Notes: a model not told the origin generated them from the letters alone. A DNA stretch of 64,000 nt from Lunularia cruciata (GCA_948567375.1 OX419759.1:51437493-51501492), one strand, 5' to 3'; shown: positions 33,652 through 44,671, counted from the first letter of the stretch. Made by a program: numbers and translations.

Positions 33652-35516
33652 TGTGGTACCCACATTTTTCATTTTGGATGAGTTTAGAAGAAGAAATGCA
33701 CTGCTGAAATCAAATTGAAAGCAAATGGAGAAGAAATGAGTGGAAACTTGTGATTTGATCAGACCCGAGGAAGTCAATTTCGTGTAAGAGGAAGAAAGGC
33801 TTGGTTTGGATCAGACCCGAAGAAGCTTACTTCATGTTAGAGGAGGGAAAAACTCGGATCAGATGTTAAGGAGGGCAAACCTGAAAGAGAAATAGAAGTT
33901 GGAGGTCAGGATTCTTGTGGGGGCCATATCTCAGTGACCACAACTCCAAATCAAGCGTATTATATTTAGTTGGAAGCGTCTCATTCAGGGCTTTCCATTG
34001 CTATCAAAAGCGTAAAGTTTGGAGGTCTGTAGAAGAAGTTATAAACATTTGAAGTTTTTGGAGTAGATGTACTTTGGGTCAAAGTGTCTTCGGGTCAATG
34101 TGACTTCCGATTTCGTACTTCGTACTTTGGGTTTATATGACTTCGGGTCTAAAGACTTTGCCTCAAGATGAAGATGACTAAATCAGAGGTAGCCGGACCT
34201 CGGAGTGCAGTGAAGTTGATTTTGGGAGTTTTGCGAGATGGATTAGAGGAAATTAGAGTAGGGAAAGAAGATAGTTAGGATACCCATGACTTCAATTTCA
34301 ATTCTGATTGAAGATAGGAGAAAATTAGAAGAGAAATAACAGTAGTGAATAAATCCAAAGTATAGGATCCGACAGTGTGGAAAGTGGGTTACAAATCAAA
34401 GGTGTAGATAGTGTATTCATGCTTTCAATTACAATTCTTGATGAGTATATAGTAGAATTAGCAAAAGAATTGAGAATAGTTAGACCCGAAGTAAGAGAGA
34501 TAAGAGTGTAGGTGTCTTCGGATTTGACATTTGATACTTTAGAGAAGAGTGGGTCGGGAGATAGAGATTTAGAAGGCTTAACTATGATAGGAATTTCATA
34601 TCAAGAAGGAGAAATGTTAGAATTAGTGGAGGAATTAGGAGTTGTGAAACCCGAGGAAAGAGTAGTAAGAAGTAAGATTACTTCGTGTTTGAAAGCCGAA
34701 GAAGAAGTAGACATCGGATCGGAGTAGTAATAGATTTGAGATATGAAGAGGCAGATATGAAGAGGTGCATTGTCATTTCGGATCTATAGGTTAGAACAGT
34801 TGTTGTAGAAACGGTATAGTTGTTAGAATTGTCGATTGCTTCACTATTTAAGAGTGGCATTTGCAGTATCATGTTGTTCAATGCTCATTATTTTTGAGAA
34901 TAGATAAAGCAAAGTGCTGTGAAGCAGTGCTCGTCGCTTGAGCTTGATTCCGAGTATCAAATTTGTAATTGTGTTTGTGAGTGTTTGGAGAAATTCAAAG
35001 TGCAAGTCAATGTGTTTGTTGGATGTTGGATTCCACAACCTTGATCTTCATTCTGTGTGTTTGATCCTAAGTGAAGTGCAATCGGAGCAATGCCTTGACA
35101 GATCTGAGAGGAATTGTAGTGTTGGTAGTATTCTGCATTTGTGAGTGGAGTGTGAAGTTGATGTGAAGCAATTTTGATTGAGGAAGTTGTGCCTTCAGTG
35201 GAGGGGTGGAACACAATTCTGAAGCGAAGTTGTTTTGCAGTGAAGTGCTATTTTCGGGAGAGCCTGAATCATCACAATCAAGATTGTTTGGAAAGATTTG
35301 ATGGAGTTGTGATTATGGAGTGTTACGTTGTGACAAGACTGCAAATCAATGTTTGTTACTCTCTTCTGGGTTTCTACCTGAGAGATTAAAGACGCAACCA
35401 AGAAGAACTAAATTGTTACTTTGACTTCGTATTTGGACATTTCTGACTCGTATCTCTACGGGAACGAACTTTACTCACCCGATTACCGCAAAAGTGATAT
35501 TTGCCGGGTTGTCACA
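33652..35516 (+). mobile_element. D1: 1.86 kb TG...CA element, probably a solo LTR
   Basis: It begins TGTGGTACCCACATTTTTC and ends GCCGGGTTGTCACA, and is flanked by GTAAA at 33647-33651 and 35517-35521. The unoccupied site is visible in the other E LTR (26541-26555). Its 1,865 bp match D2 (61600-63461) end to end. No gag or pol is seen, so it is most likely a solo LTR of a long-LTR retrotransposon; a non-autonomous element is the alternative. Short ORFs inside are not conserved as proteins. Confidence 0.9.
34846..34853 (+). promoter_or_regulatory. TATA-like box in D1
   Basis: TATTTAAG, kept in D2 at 62784-62791 with the following 'catttgcagtat' block. This supports the plus orientation and an LTR with a promoter about two thirds along. 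Confidence 0.5.
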
Positions 35517-35669
35517 GTAAAGTCCCCTCTATCTTAGCTATGAATAACTTTAGCTAACCATGACTAATATAGAACCATCCTTTATCTCTATATAAATAAT
35601 ATCTCTTAAGTACTTGTAATACCAAGCTAAATATCACAATACCACACACATGCACAAATAGGTGTTACA

Positions 35670-36392
35670 GGTCACACTATCTACCCCAGAGGACTTAGTG
35701 TTCAACAGACCAAGGTGGAGGCTATTGCACGTATTCCTTGGCCTATGGATGTGAGCAGAGTGCGAGCATTCCTTGGGTTGGCAAACTTCTATCACCGTTA
35801 TGTTAGAGGATTTAGTGCCATTGCCAAGGCCTTGACAAAGCTAACTACGCTTACACAAGAGTGGTGTTGAAGAGATAAGTAGGAGAGAGCTTTTGTAGAG
35901 CTCAAGAAGAGGTTGACATCTGCTCCTATTTTGAGGAGACCAATTAGAGGACGACCATTTCAAGTTCATACTGATTGGAGTATGTTGGGGCTTGGAGCGG
36001 TGCTCACCCAACATGATGATGAGAGGAAAGAGTTTGTGGTGGCCTATGCTAGTCACTCAAACAATTCAGCGGAGGTGAAATATAGTTCATATGAGGGAGA
36101 GTGCTTGGCAGTAGTTTGGGCAGTAGCACATTTTTTATGTTACCTATTTGATAACCTCTTCACTCTCATCACTGATCATCAGCCACTAAAGTGGTTGATG
36201 GAGTCCGACAAGCTTGCACGATGGGCTCTGATTTTACAAGAGTATGATTTCACGGTTGTTCACAGACCTGGACTGGTGAATCGTGATGCAGATAGGTTGA
36301 GTAGAAACCCATGTCCCAGCCAGCAGGATCAGACCGGAGCATGTTGGCATGGTGAGATAGATGAGGAGATGGTGCCAGGTTGGCATTCATGA
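35670..36392 (+). pseudogene. C2 reverse transcriptase end and RNase H
   Basis: After E the RT resumes directly with 'HTIYPRGLSVQQTKVEA' and 'FLGLANFYHRYVRGFSAI'. Stops at 35868 and 35877 precede a long open RNase H (35913-36392): 'FQVHTDWSMLGLGAVLTQ', 'SSYEGECLAVVWAVAHF', 'LITDHQPLKWLME' and 'NRDADRLSRNP', which supply the Asp/Glu/Asp/Asp catalytic set. The ORF ends at a TGA at 36390. It degrades the RNA template during reverse transcription in the family. Confidence 0.9.
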
Positions 36393-37506
36393 TGATGTCT
36401 TAGTGATGGACTATATTTGCACTGGTGTTGTGGGTGGCACAGTTGGGGCCAAGGAGAGAGACCATGTTCTTCAACAAACCAGACGGTTTAGATTGGAGGG
36501 CAGACACCTTTTGTGTGTATGGGAGGATGGTAGAGTGCAAGTAGTACCACTTCTAGCATAGAGACCACAATTGGTCCGTCATGCTCATGAGGAGCTAGGA
36601 CATTTTGGAGTAAAGCATACATATAGCTTACTCCAGAGTCATTAATGGTGGCGTGGTATGCAGACTGAGGTACAGTAGTTTGTTGCTAGATGTGTGGCTT
36701 GTGACCAAGTTAGAGCCTCATTCAATGCTTCTATGCCACAATTACACCCATTACCTATCATGGGATTGGGTTACCGTTGGAGTTTGGACTTTGCTGGACC
36801 TTTACCGCTGATTGTGAGACATCATCGGTATGTTTTGGTGATGGTGGATCACTTCTCCAAGTGGATTGAGTTGGTGGCACTTCTTGACAAGTCTAGTGAA
36901 GGGACAACTTACTCGTTCCTGGATTGAGTTCTTAGTCATTTTGGTGCACCAGCTGAGGTTTTGACTGATCAGGGTATAGAGTTCTTGGGAGAGTTTCAGG
37001 TCTTTTGTGACAAGGCTTTGATTGATCACCGTACTACCTCCCAAGATCACCCTGAGGTAGATGGCTTAGCAGAGAGAGTGGTTCAGACGGTGAAGAGAGG
37101 ATTGCAAAAGTATGGTTTGCAGAGAGGCCACTTGGGAGATTGGGATCTCCAGTTACCTTGGTTGGCCATGGGCTATCGGTTCAGCCGGCAAGTCTCCTTA
37201 GCATCCTTCTCTCCATACTTTCTACTCTATGGATGAGATCCAGATTTACCTACAGCAATTTGTTGAGATGCTATTGTAGTTTTGGACTTGGATGACCCCA
37301 ATGTATGGATTAACGCATGTTCTCAGTGGATAGAGATCTTTCAGAGAGTGATGCCAATGGCCTTTGAGAACTTGGCGATTGCACAACATAGAGATACTTT
37401 ACACTATGCTACCATTTGAGGAGGAGGTTATAGACCCTCGATCCGTCGATTTCATCTAGGAGATTATGTATATCTATAGCAGACAACACAAACAACACTT
37501 GATGTT
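36393..37506 (+). pseudogene. C2 integrase
   Basis: The HHCC zinc finger is at about 36580-36705: 'HAHEELGHFGVKHT' and 'CVACDQ'. The catalytic residues are all kept: Asp at 36787 ('LDFAGPL'), Asp at 36967 ('LTDQGIEF') and Glu at 37072 ('DGLAERVV'). Stops at 36559, near 36643, 36678, 36925, 37234, 37261, 37417 and 37480 interrupt it, mostly TAG and TGA. The sequence runs on without a break of order into the PHD-bearing tail. This is a Gypsy-type integrase by motif spacing. Confidence 0.9.
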
Positions 37507-37824
37507 TTGACAGACCGCACTATCTTGAGAGTGCGTGAGGTTTTTCCATCTGGAGTCCTTGTGTTAGAAGGACGTGATGGTGTTGTTTGGAAGGATCATG
37601 TGCACAATTGTGCGCCATGCCACCTCCCAAACATTGATGGTACTATGGACCCAAGCTTGGCACTTGTACGTGCAGGCTTGAGGTGTATGTTATGTGGCTC
37701 TTCTGGTGGAGCTGCTACTATGTTAGTGTGTGATAGCTGTTTGAGAGGATGGCATATGGCATGTATGACTCCTCCTCTCACAGTGGTTCCTCAAGGACAA
37801 TGGTTATGTCCTAGATGTACTTGA
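37507..37824 (+). pseudogene. C2 integrase tail with C4HC3 PHD finger
   Basis: This open stretch is the C-terminus of the integrase and has no ATG of its own (it opens with TTG). 'VLVLEGRDGVVWKDHVHNC' and 'PCHLPNIDGTMDPS' lead to a PHD finger at 37684-37818. The pattern is C-x2-C-x11-C-x2-C-x4-H-x2-C-x14-C-x2-C, with Trp two residues before the seventh Cys ('QGQWLCPRC'), the signature of PHD fingers rather than RING or LIM domains. All eight zinc ligands are intact. PHD fingers read the histone H3 tail, often its K4 state. It takes the place of the chromodomain of families A and B. The polyprotein ends with TGA at 37822. Confidence 0.92.
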
Positions 37825-37986
37825 CCTTGTTCATTCTTTATATGGTATAGATTGCAGACAGGCGACAAACGATGGGGCTCCATAGCACCCGGCCTCATGA
37901 TCTTTGCCCATTATAGGGTATACCATATACTTGGAGTAGATGGCTATCTGGAGTTAGAGGGACCTAACTGCCAGCTAGGAGGGCAA

Positions 37987-38643
37987 TTGTGGCACTTTAG
38001 AGTCTATGTATGACTTATGTATGAGTTGTGCTTCTATTGTGTATGATGTTGACAGCGATGTATGTTGTGTAGCGATGTATATATGCACGATAGCTATCAC
38101 ACCATTTGGAGTTTTGCATCTAGATGCTCGGACACTGGAGTTCTAGTGATAGTAGTTAGAGGTATTTTGGCCATTACTCATAGACTACTTTCAGACGGTC
38201 AGATTTTAGGTTTAGAGTACTAACTTCATGGTGGGGCTCACCGTCACTTGCATCGTCCGCACCACCGGGTGTGCCATCAGCGGGACCATTGGAAGGAGAC
38301 CAGGTCGAAATCAGGGGTACACCCTGGGAGTGCAACTCCAGAGAGCTCACTTCTCTGATGTTGAGCCTTCGAGTTCCTGGCTAGAATAAACAAAAAGCCG
38401 GTGAGCGTCACCAAGAGTCTCTATGCTAGAGTGGGTGTGGCTTGATTGTAATCAGTGCCCTATTGTTGGCAAGTTGTTGAGGATCATATCAAGTATTGAT
38501 CTGAGTTTGATTGATTTGAGTGGTAAACAATCTGATTATTGTGGCACTTTAGAGTCTATGTATGACTTATGTGTGAGTTGGGCTTCTATTGTGTATGATG
38601 TTGACAAAAATATATGTTGTGTAGCGCTGTATATACGCACAAC
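37987..38643 (+). repeat. 105-bp module on both sides of the C2 LTR core
   Basis: 'ttgtggcactttagagtcta' starts at 37987 and again at 38539, and each copy runs about 105 bp to 'gcac(g/a)a'. The first lies just after a purine tract (ggagggcaa) and before the LTR core. The second ends the element. C1 shows the same arrangement (about 12990 and 13487); C3 has only the copy after the core. Confidence 0.87.
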
Positions 38644-38644
38644 A
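38095..38644 (+). repeat. 3' LTR of C2
   Basis: It starts TATCACACC (TGTCACACC in the 5' LTR) and ends GCACAACA at 38644, followed by TAAC, the copy of 19614-19617. The last 105 bp are the module described separately. Solo LTR C3 has the same extent, which supports these borders. Confidence 0.82.
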
Positions 38645-38648
38645 TAAC

Positions 38649-41355
38649 TTTCTATGATAATAATATTTGATGTGCATATGATGATTACATAGAATAATAC
38701 AAAGGATGGGACAACCCCATCAATCTTTAAGGATAAAACATAAGGGGTAAAATAGTGCAAAGCCCTATTATTATTGGTAAAAGAAGGAGGTGCAACAAGA
38801 ACAAGTCTAACAACATATTGCTTTTCAACTACAACATATTTATTTCAACAAGATATCTTAGCTATGAAAATCATATGTTGTACATAATATTGGAGCACCC
38901 AAAGAATTATGACTTAGTGTCATTTCTCTCTTATGGATTACACTAGCCAATACTCTCTATAGAGCATTTGACACACACTATATAAAATATGCTACAAAGT
39001 AGGAAAATGAGAGTTGTACTCTCTTATGTCCTTCTCCTTCTACAAAAGGATATAATTGGTTAAGTCTCAATCATGTCCATAAGTAAGTATATGGAGTATA
39101 ATAAGATTTGGGTTCTCCTTCAATGATGCCATGAACATAATCCTAAAATGAGCTACCATCCAAGCCAAAAGTGATCATGATGCTTAATCTAAAGCCCAGC
39201 AAGAAAAGGATTTAGGAGAGGCAGATCAAGAGTATGGAACATTTCTTTATCAAACTCATCCTTTGATATTTTAATTCCACTCAAGACTCATCAGAATCAA
39301 AAAAATCCATTCTTCATTGAGCTTCCACTACCTATATACATTAGAGCTTGGATGTAGAAAAGACAATTATCTATATGGAAATCACTTAAATATATATGGA
39401 TTGCTCATATGTCAGTTGATCCACCATAAGATCACACTTATCATAGACAACAAAAATTACATATAATCATGCATATACCAAAACTATTTCACTCACTAGG
39501 CAAACCACAACATGAAAACATGATGTAGTTTTGGAAGAGGTAATTGCACATCTTCTTGGATGGTGGTAAGTGGAGTGATAGTAGCCAAGATCTCCCAAGT
39601 AAAAGGAATATAACAAGGTCACTTCTTTGTTCCTCTAGCCATGGAGTTATATGGAGCAATAGATATGGCATTTGATACATTTGTCAAAGATTGCATCAAA
39701 GCTTATTGTTGTAGGGACAAGTTTTGCTCAAAGCCTTAATAGTGAAGTTTGGGAGTCCATGTGTCAAAAGGAGGAGTTGCTAAGAGTTAACAGTGGAAGA
39801 GTTTGGATGTTAAGTCTAGGATGCAACATGCTTAGTCTAGGGTTTTCAAGATTTTAGAGAGTTTGAGAAGGAAATTTAGGAAGACAAGACCATGGTTGGA
39901 GAGAGTAGCAAACATGTTACAGTGTGTGAAAATTAGAAGAACAAGATTTGAGCAACTTATGAGCAAGATGTGATAGATCAAAGCAAGGAGGTCTAATTCT
40001 TACCACAATTAGGATGATTCCAAGACCTTTATGATAATGTTCCATCATATGTTAATGGGGTTTGAGATAAAACAAGATTCTAATTATTTTGAGTACAAGA
40101 AATAGAGAAACTAAATTCACACCCATTTTTGGATATTTGCACCATCTCTGGAAGCAAACAACCTCAAATGATCAAAATATAGGAGGTGTAAGGGTGCAAA
40201 TATCCAAAAGGATGTGCAAATATAATTTTTCAAGAAAGATTACTTTTAAATTTTAATCAAATATGATTTGCTTAATTAAAGTTGGAGTACATGAAATCAA
40301 GGTATTGGGATCGAGATTATGATTTAGTTCATCTCAAGTTTTGATGCAAATTAACATGTGAAAGTTTTTAATATTATTTGTGGCCAAGTCTTGGACCTTT
40401 GTGCAAAAATTTCAACTAAACTTGTCTTGGATCAAGTGTACTTGGGTCTATAGAGCTCAAACGTTAACCTAGCTTGGGAATTAATCCATATCTAAGGATT
40501 TGGTTTGGATTCAGATATCAAACTTCACAAAGGTTTAGGCAATAACACAAATAACTACTTTGTAAAATCTGATTGGCTCAGGGTTTATAGATAGTAAGGT
40601 ACAATGCAACAAACTCTATTGAACTACTATAAGAAGCTTCAAGGAGTTAGTTTATTTCCAACTTCAATTGAATGTCAATTCTCCCATTGAAGTCATGATA
40701 GAAAGGACAATAACTTGTTGGAGTGTTCTTAAGTGTTTATATGGATCATTATGCCAAAACTTTGGCAAAACATGGTGCAAGAATTAGGATTGGAGCATTG
40801 TTTAGGATTTCAAAATTAGGGTTTGAACTACAAAAATTAGGCCAAGTTTGAGGGTTTATTGAGAGGACTATAGTAGTCATATTGAGGCTCTCTTCATGTC
40901 ATTGGAAAACTTACCTTGCAAGCTTTCCATTGAATTCTAGCATTTTTGAATCAAACATATAAGGAAGAAGTAATCTAAATTTAAGTCTTGCAAATATTTA
41001 TTTATCAAAAGGCATAGAATTCTCTATTTGAATACAAGTTGGAGCAAATCTCAGAGTAAAAATTGAGAGCAGCTCTTGGACAAAGTAAGGAGTCTCTAAA
41101 GTACATTTTTCCAAATGTATAAGTTGCTTGTGATTTGGTCTTCTTTATGCTTTGCATACTAATTTTATGCCTAGTTGGTTTGGATTAGTATGCAAGTTCT
41201 TTCTCTTTAGGTCTGCTATATATTTCTCCTTAGGAATGTTAGAAGTGATGACTAACAAGCAAGGAGTGTGGTTGTGATGATATGTTAAGTTACCCTTTTC
41301 CTCTCTACTTGATGGAAGGAACATTAGAAATCAAGGTAAAAGGATTTGATAGTTT
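38649..41355 (+). repeat. unclassified repeat F, copy 1
   Basis: Two blocks recur elsewhere in the window. 39061-39480 aligns in the same direction with 59311-59740 ('aatgagctac', 'aaatatatat(g/a)gatt' and others). 39720-40500 aligns inverted with 58540-59250 ('atcaaggt(a/g)ttggga', 'tctcaagttttgat'). No long ORF or known domain is found. 40500-41355 has no match that I can see. The class is unknown. Confidence 0.6.
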
Positions 41356-41360
41356 GGAAG

Positions 41361-42105
41361 TGAAATACTTCAAGGACAAGAGAACTCTTCAAGAAAGAAA
41401 ACACAAATTTCACACTCAATCCTCCAATGCTCCAAAGGAGCACCTTCTTTGTATTATATAGCAAAGAAGATCCCTTCAAAGGAAGCTCTATCCTTGGATC
41501 AGATACATGGATTGGTGACCTGTCAGAAAGCTTCATCCTTGGATTAGTTGTTTGGATGGGTGACATGTCGGTCTTGGTCCCATTTGGTTGGTCAAAGAGG
41601 CTTTGACTGGAGGAAATCTGCTAGAGAATCTTCCTATAGGAATCTCAGAATCACATGGGTGAGGTACCATTGGAAATTTCTTGGTGAGACAAACCAAGAG
41701 GAGGGAAAACTAGCTTTTTTCTCTTTGAGGGTGGAAATACTCCCATTTTAAAGACCTAATTCATCCGTTGAGGCCTTTGAAAATGGCTTTAAAGTTTTCA
41801 AGCTATTTTCAATTTCTACCCTACTAGTATAAGTGCTCTTTTGGTGATACCTCTATCTGATCTAAGTTCTCAATCATGTGTAACATCCTTCTTGATATCA
41901 CCACCCCAAGTTTCACCTCTAGATCATATGCATAGTTGTTGATTCTAAAGTTTCCAAACATGTTTTGGTTTTTGACCTATTAGTAGAAGTACCCTCTTGG
42001 TGATACCTATAGCTTATCTACTTAGTCCCTCTTGTATAACATCCTTACAAATGTTACCAAACCAAATTTCATCTCTAGATCTGTGTCTAGCTATTGGTAT
42101 TACAA
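41361..42105 (-). repeat. 3' LTR of A2
   Basis: The LTR is 745 bp, matching 47585-48327, and on the minus strand reads TGTAATACC to GTATTTCA. It carries the two diverged 156-bp type units. The polypurine tract AAAAGGAGGGAGG is at 42108-42120, minus strand. Confidence 0.93.
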
Positions 42106-42121
42106 ACCTCCCTCCTTTTAA

Positions 42122-43930
42122 GACCTCAATCAATCAAAATGTCCTCATTGCAAAGTTGTTGCTCAAATTTTTTTACTAACATTGGTGCGTGGGCCAAGTT
42201 GGCTACTAGCTCCCATGTTGCCTCATATAGTGAGTATTATTTCCATTGTATGAGATATTCCACACGCGGGTGATGAGTCCCATGGATGCGTTTTTGCAGA
42301 ATGCATTCAACTTTGTATTCCTCCATGCCATCAATGTGTGTTTGGCAAGGTCTAATGTCTTTTGTGGAGGGGCAGTGATCTGATTGGGGCACATATCTAT
42401 GTAGTAGGGAGACATTGAACATTGGATGGATCTTCATGTGTAGTGGTAGCTTGAGGTGATAAGCCACAACACCAATTTGATGAAGAATGGGAAAAGGTCC
42501 AATAAAGCAAGGTCTGAGCTTGCAAGGTCCCACTAATGTGAGGTTGGTTGTTGACAACCAAACCTAATCTCCCACTTGGAACTCCATGTGCATATGGTGT
42601 GCATTGGCATATTGCTTCTATCAATTTTTGGCATTCTCCATGCCTTGTTGGATTCTAGAATCAAAAGAGTTGACAACATCAACCTTGGTAAACATCGGAT
42701 GGATCTTCATTAATCTTGAAGGTGTGAAAGGATGCTCGCCATACATGAGGAAGAATAGTGTGACTTGAGTGGAGTCATTTATTGAATTGTTGTAGGCAAA
42801 TTCCACCAATGGAAGTAAAGTGTCCCACCTCTCTTGCTCATCTAAGGTGAAGCCCCAAAGCATATCTTCAGCAATGCAATTACCCCGCTCTATATGGCCA
42901 TCAGTCTATGGATGGTAAGCCATGGACATGGCCAATTTGGTTTTGAAGACACCAAAGAGTGTTCTCCAAAATAGACTAGTAAATTGAGTGCCTCTTTTGG
43001 TGATGAGCACTCAAGACAAGCCATGGTGAGAGAAGACGACATCTAAGTACAACTGAGCTAGTTGTGAAGCCGTCACCTCCTTGGTGGTAGGGCGTACATG
43101 AATCATTTTGCTGAGTTGGTCAACAAATACTACAATGGAGTCAAATGAAGTGGTCTTGGGCAATTCACAGACTAGATCCATACTCACCTATTCCCAACAT
43201 TGCGTAGGAGTAGGGAGGGGTTGCAAGAGTCCTACAAGAGCTTGATTAGAGGCTTTGTTTTGTTGACAAAGTAGGCAGCTCAAAGCATATTCCATCACAT
43301 TGTTGCTCATCTTGGGCCAATAGTAATGGCATTGGATTGCATCGAAGGTCTTGTTCACTCCAACATGGCCTGCAATGACAAAATCATGACATTTTGCTAA
43401 AATGGTGGTGCGTAATTATGGGCATTTAGGATATATATTTTACCATCATGAAAAGTGAGTCTTTGGGCATTTAGGATCCATATTTTACCATCATGAAAAG
43501 TGAGTCTTTGGTTGTTGGTGATGCCTTTGGATGATTGAGCTCCTACAATCTAGGGATCTATTGTAGTAGCTAGAATATTTGGCCAAAATTCAAGGTTCAA
43601 CTTGACCTCTACTACCAAATTGTTTGCCATTGGCATTGTAGTGAATGCATCTACAAGTTGCTTCTTGCCTTCCACGTAGGTGATTGTCATGTTGAATTGT
43701 TGTCACCACTTTGCCCACCAAATATGGCGACAAGATAGATCTTTTTGTATCTCGAGGTAGACTAGAGGTTTATGGTCTGTCTCCACTACAAATGCCTTCT
43801 CGACAAGATAGTGCTTCCAATGCTTAGTTGCAAGGACAATGGCCAGCTTTTCTCACTCTATGGTGTGATAATTGCATTCTACAAGTAATAGCTTTTTAGA
43901 GAAGTATGCAATTGGATGCCACACATCATG
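42122..43930 (-). pseudogene. pol: A2 RNase H end, integrase, chromodomain
   Basis: RNase H sequence runs from the A3 junction (43930) to about 43650. The integrase zinc finger has an intact 'CLLCQQNKASNQ'. The core has 'MDLVCELPKTTS'; the second catalytic Asp is Lys ('LITKRGTQF'), while the segment 'TDGHIERGN' keeps the Glu. The C-terminal part contains 'FAYNNSINDSTQVT' and 'LRPCFIGPFPI'. The chromodomain has 'PRVEYLIQWK' then a stop and 'LYEATWEL'. A 45-bp tandem duplication lies at 43420-43509. It is inactive. Confidence 0.88.
43420..43509 (-). repeat. 45-bp tandem duplication in A2
   Basis: 43420-43464 and 43465-43509 are near-identical ('gggcatttaggat', 'taccatcatgaaaagtga'). The length is a multiple of three. 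Confidence 0.9.
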
Positions 43931-44671
43931 TGTAATACCAAGAGCTAGCTATATGATCTAGATATGAAATTCTGTTTGGTAACATCTGGATGATGTTATA
44001 CATGATGGTCAAAGTAGATCAGATAGAAGTATCACCAAAAGAGTACTTCTACTAATAGGGTAGAAATTGAAATAAACTTGAAAACCTTAGAACAAATAGC
44101 TAGACATATGATTTAAAGGTGAGAATTGGTTTGGTAACATCTAGAAGAATGTTACACATGATGGACTAAATAGATCAAATAGAGGTATCACCAAAGGTGG
44201 ACTTCTACTAATAGAGTAAGTATAATAATATGCCTGAAATCTTGGCAATTTTGGAGGTCTAAAAGGATGAATTAGGCCTCCAAAAGGTGCAAATTCTCCC
44301 TCTTCCCAATAAAGGAGAGGATGGCCTTCCCTCCCCCTAGTTTGTCTCATTGGAAGCTTTCCAATGGTACTTCATCCACGTGATTTTGAGATTCCTATAA
44401 AAAGAGTCCCCTCCAATCAAAGCTTGTTTGACCAACCAGACAGGACTAGGACCAACATGTCACCCATCCAAGTAAGTAATATAAGGGTGGAGCTTGCTGA
44501 CATGTCACTTATCTGTGTGCCTAATCCTATAGTGGAGCTTCCTTGGAGGAGATCCACTTTGTCTACATATAAAGAGAAGGTGCTCCTTTGGGGCATCAGA
44601 GGTTTGAGTGTGAAATTGTATGTTTCTCATGGTGTGTTTCTCTTCAGGTCTCCTATCCTTGCAGTATTATA
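43931..44671 (+). mobile_element. A3: solo LTR of family A in A2
   Basis: This 741-bp LTR on the plus strand matches 2267-3005. It starts TGTAATACC and ends GTATTATA (CA decayed to TA). TCATG (43926-43930) and TCATA (44672-44676) are its target duplicates. Joining the flanks restores the collinear RNase H sequence seen in A1 near 400-450. A solo LTR arises by LTR-LTR recombination. Confidence 0.93.

Larger units (their letters stand above)
26022..35669 (-). mobile_element. Gypsy element E, inserted in C2
   Basis: This minus-strand element is 9,648 bp including D1 and about 7.8 kb without it. It is bounded by GGTC at 26018-26021 and 35670-35673; the joined flanks recreate the uninterrupted C2 RT frame. 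It has two LTRs of about 677 bp, a primer site, an extra upstream zinc-knuckle ORF, gag-protease and a RT-RNase H-integrase frame. There is no chromodomain. Its LTRs differ at few bases by eye, and its pol is one frame with few stops, so it is younger than C2. Confidence 0.94.
33123..35669 (-). repeat. 5' LTR of E, split by D1
   Basis: 33123-33651 and 35522-35669 together form a 677-bp LTR matching 26022-26697. D1 plus its duplicate interrupts it. LTR ends are TG...CA on the minus strand (TGTAACACC at 35669, CTCACA at 33123). Confidence 0.93.
19618..38644 (+). mobile_element. family C Gypsy element C2 with methyltransferase and PHD finger
   Basis: C2 spans 19 kb, of which about 9.4 kb is its own sequence once nested element E (26022-35669) is removed. 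It is flanked by TAAC at 19614-19617 and 38645-38648, a 4-bp target-site duplication. The order is 5' LTR, long leader, gag with two zinc knuckles, protease, C5-cytosine methyltransferase, RT (split by E), RNase H, integrase, PHD finger, 3' LTR. No chromodomain is present. C1 and solo LTR C3 are relatives. Frameshifts and stops make this copy inactive. DNA methyltransferases inside LTR retrotransposons are known from dinoflagellates and a charophyte alga (recalled from the literature). A copy with a terminal PHD finger as well is, as far as I know, not a standard plant lineage. Confidence 0.9.

Noticed and set aside
37684-37818. RING, LIM or gag-type zinc knuckle
   Set aside because: Eight ligands in C4HC3 order with His in fifth place and the Trp before the seventh Cys fit a PHD finger only.
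37987-38094. LTR start directly after the purine tract at 37988
   Set aside because: The 5' end at 19618, the solo LTR C3 and the TAAC and GGGA duplicates all place the LTR start at the TGTCACACC-like core; still not fully settled because the 5' LTR lacks the terminal module.
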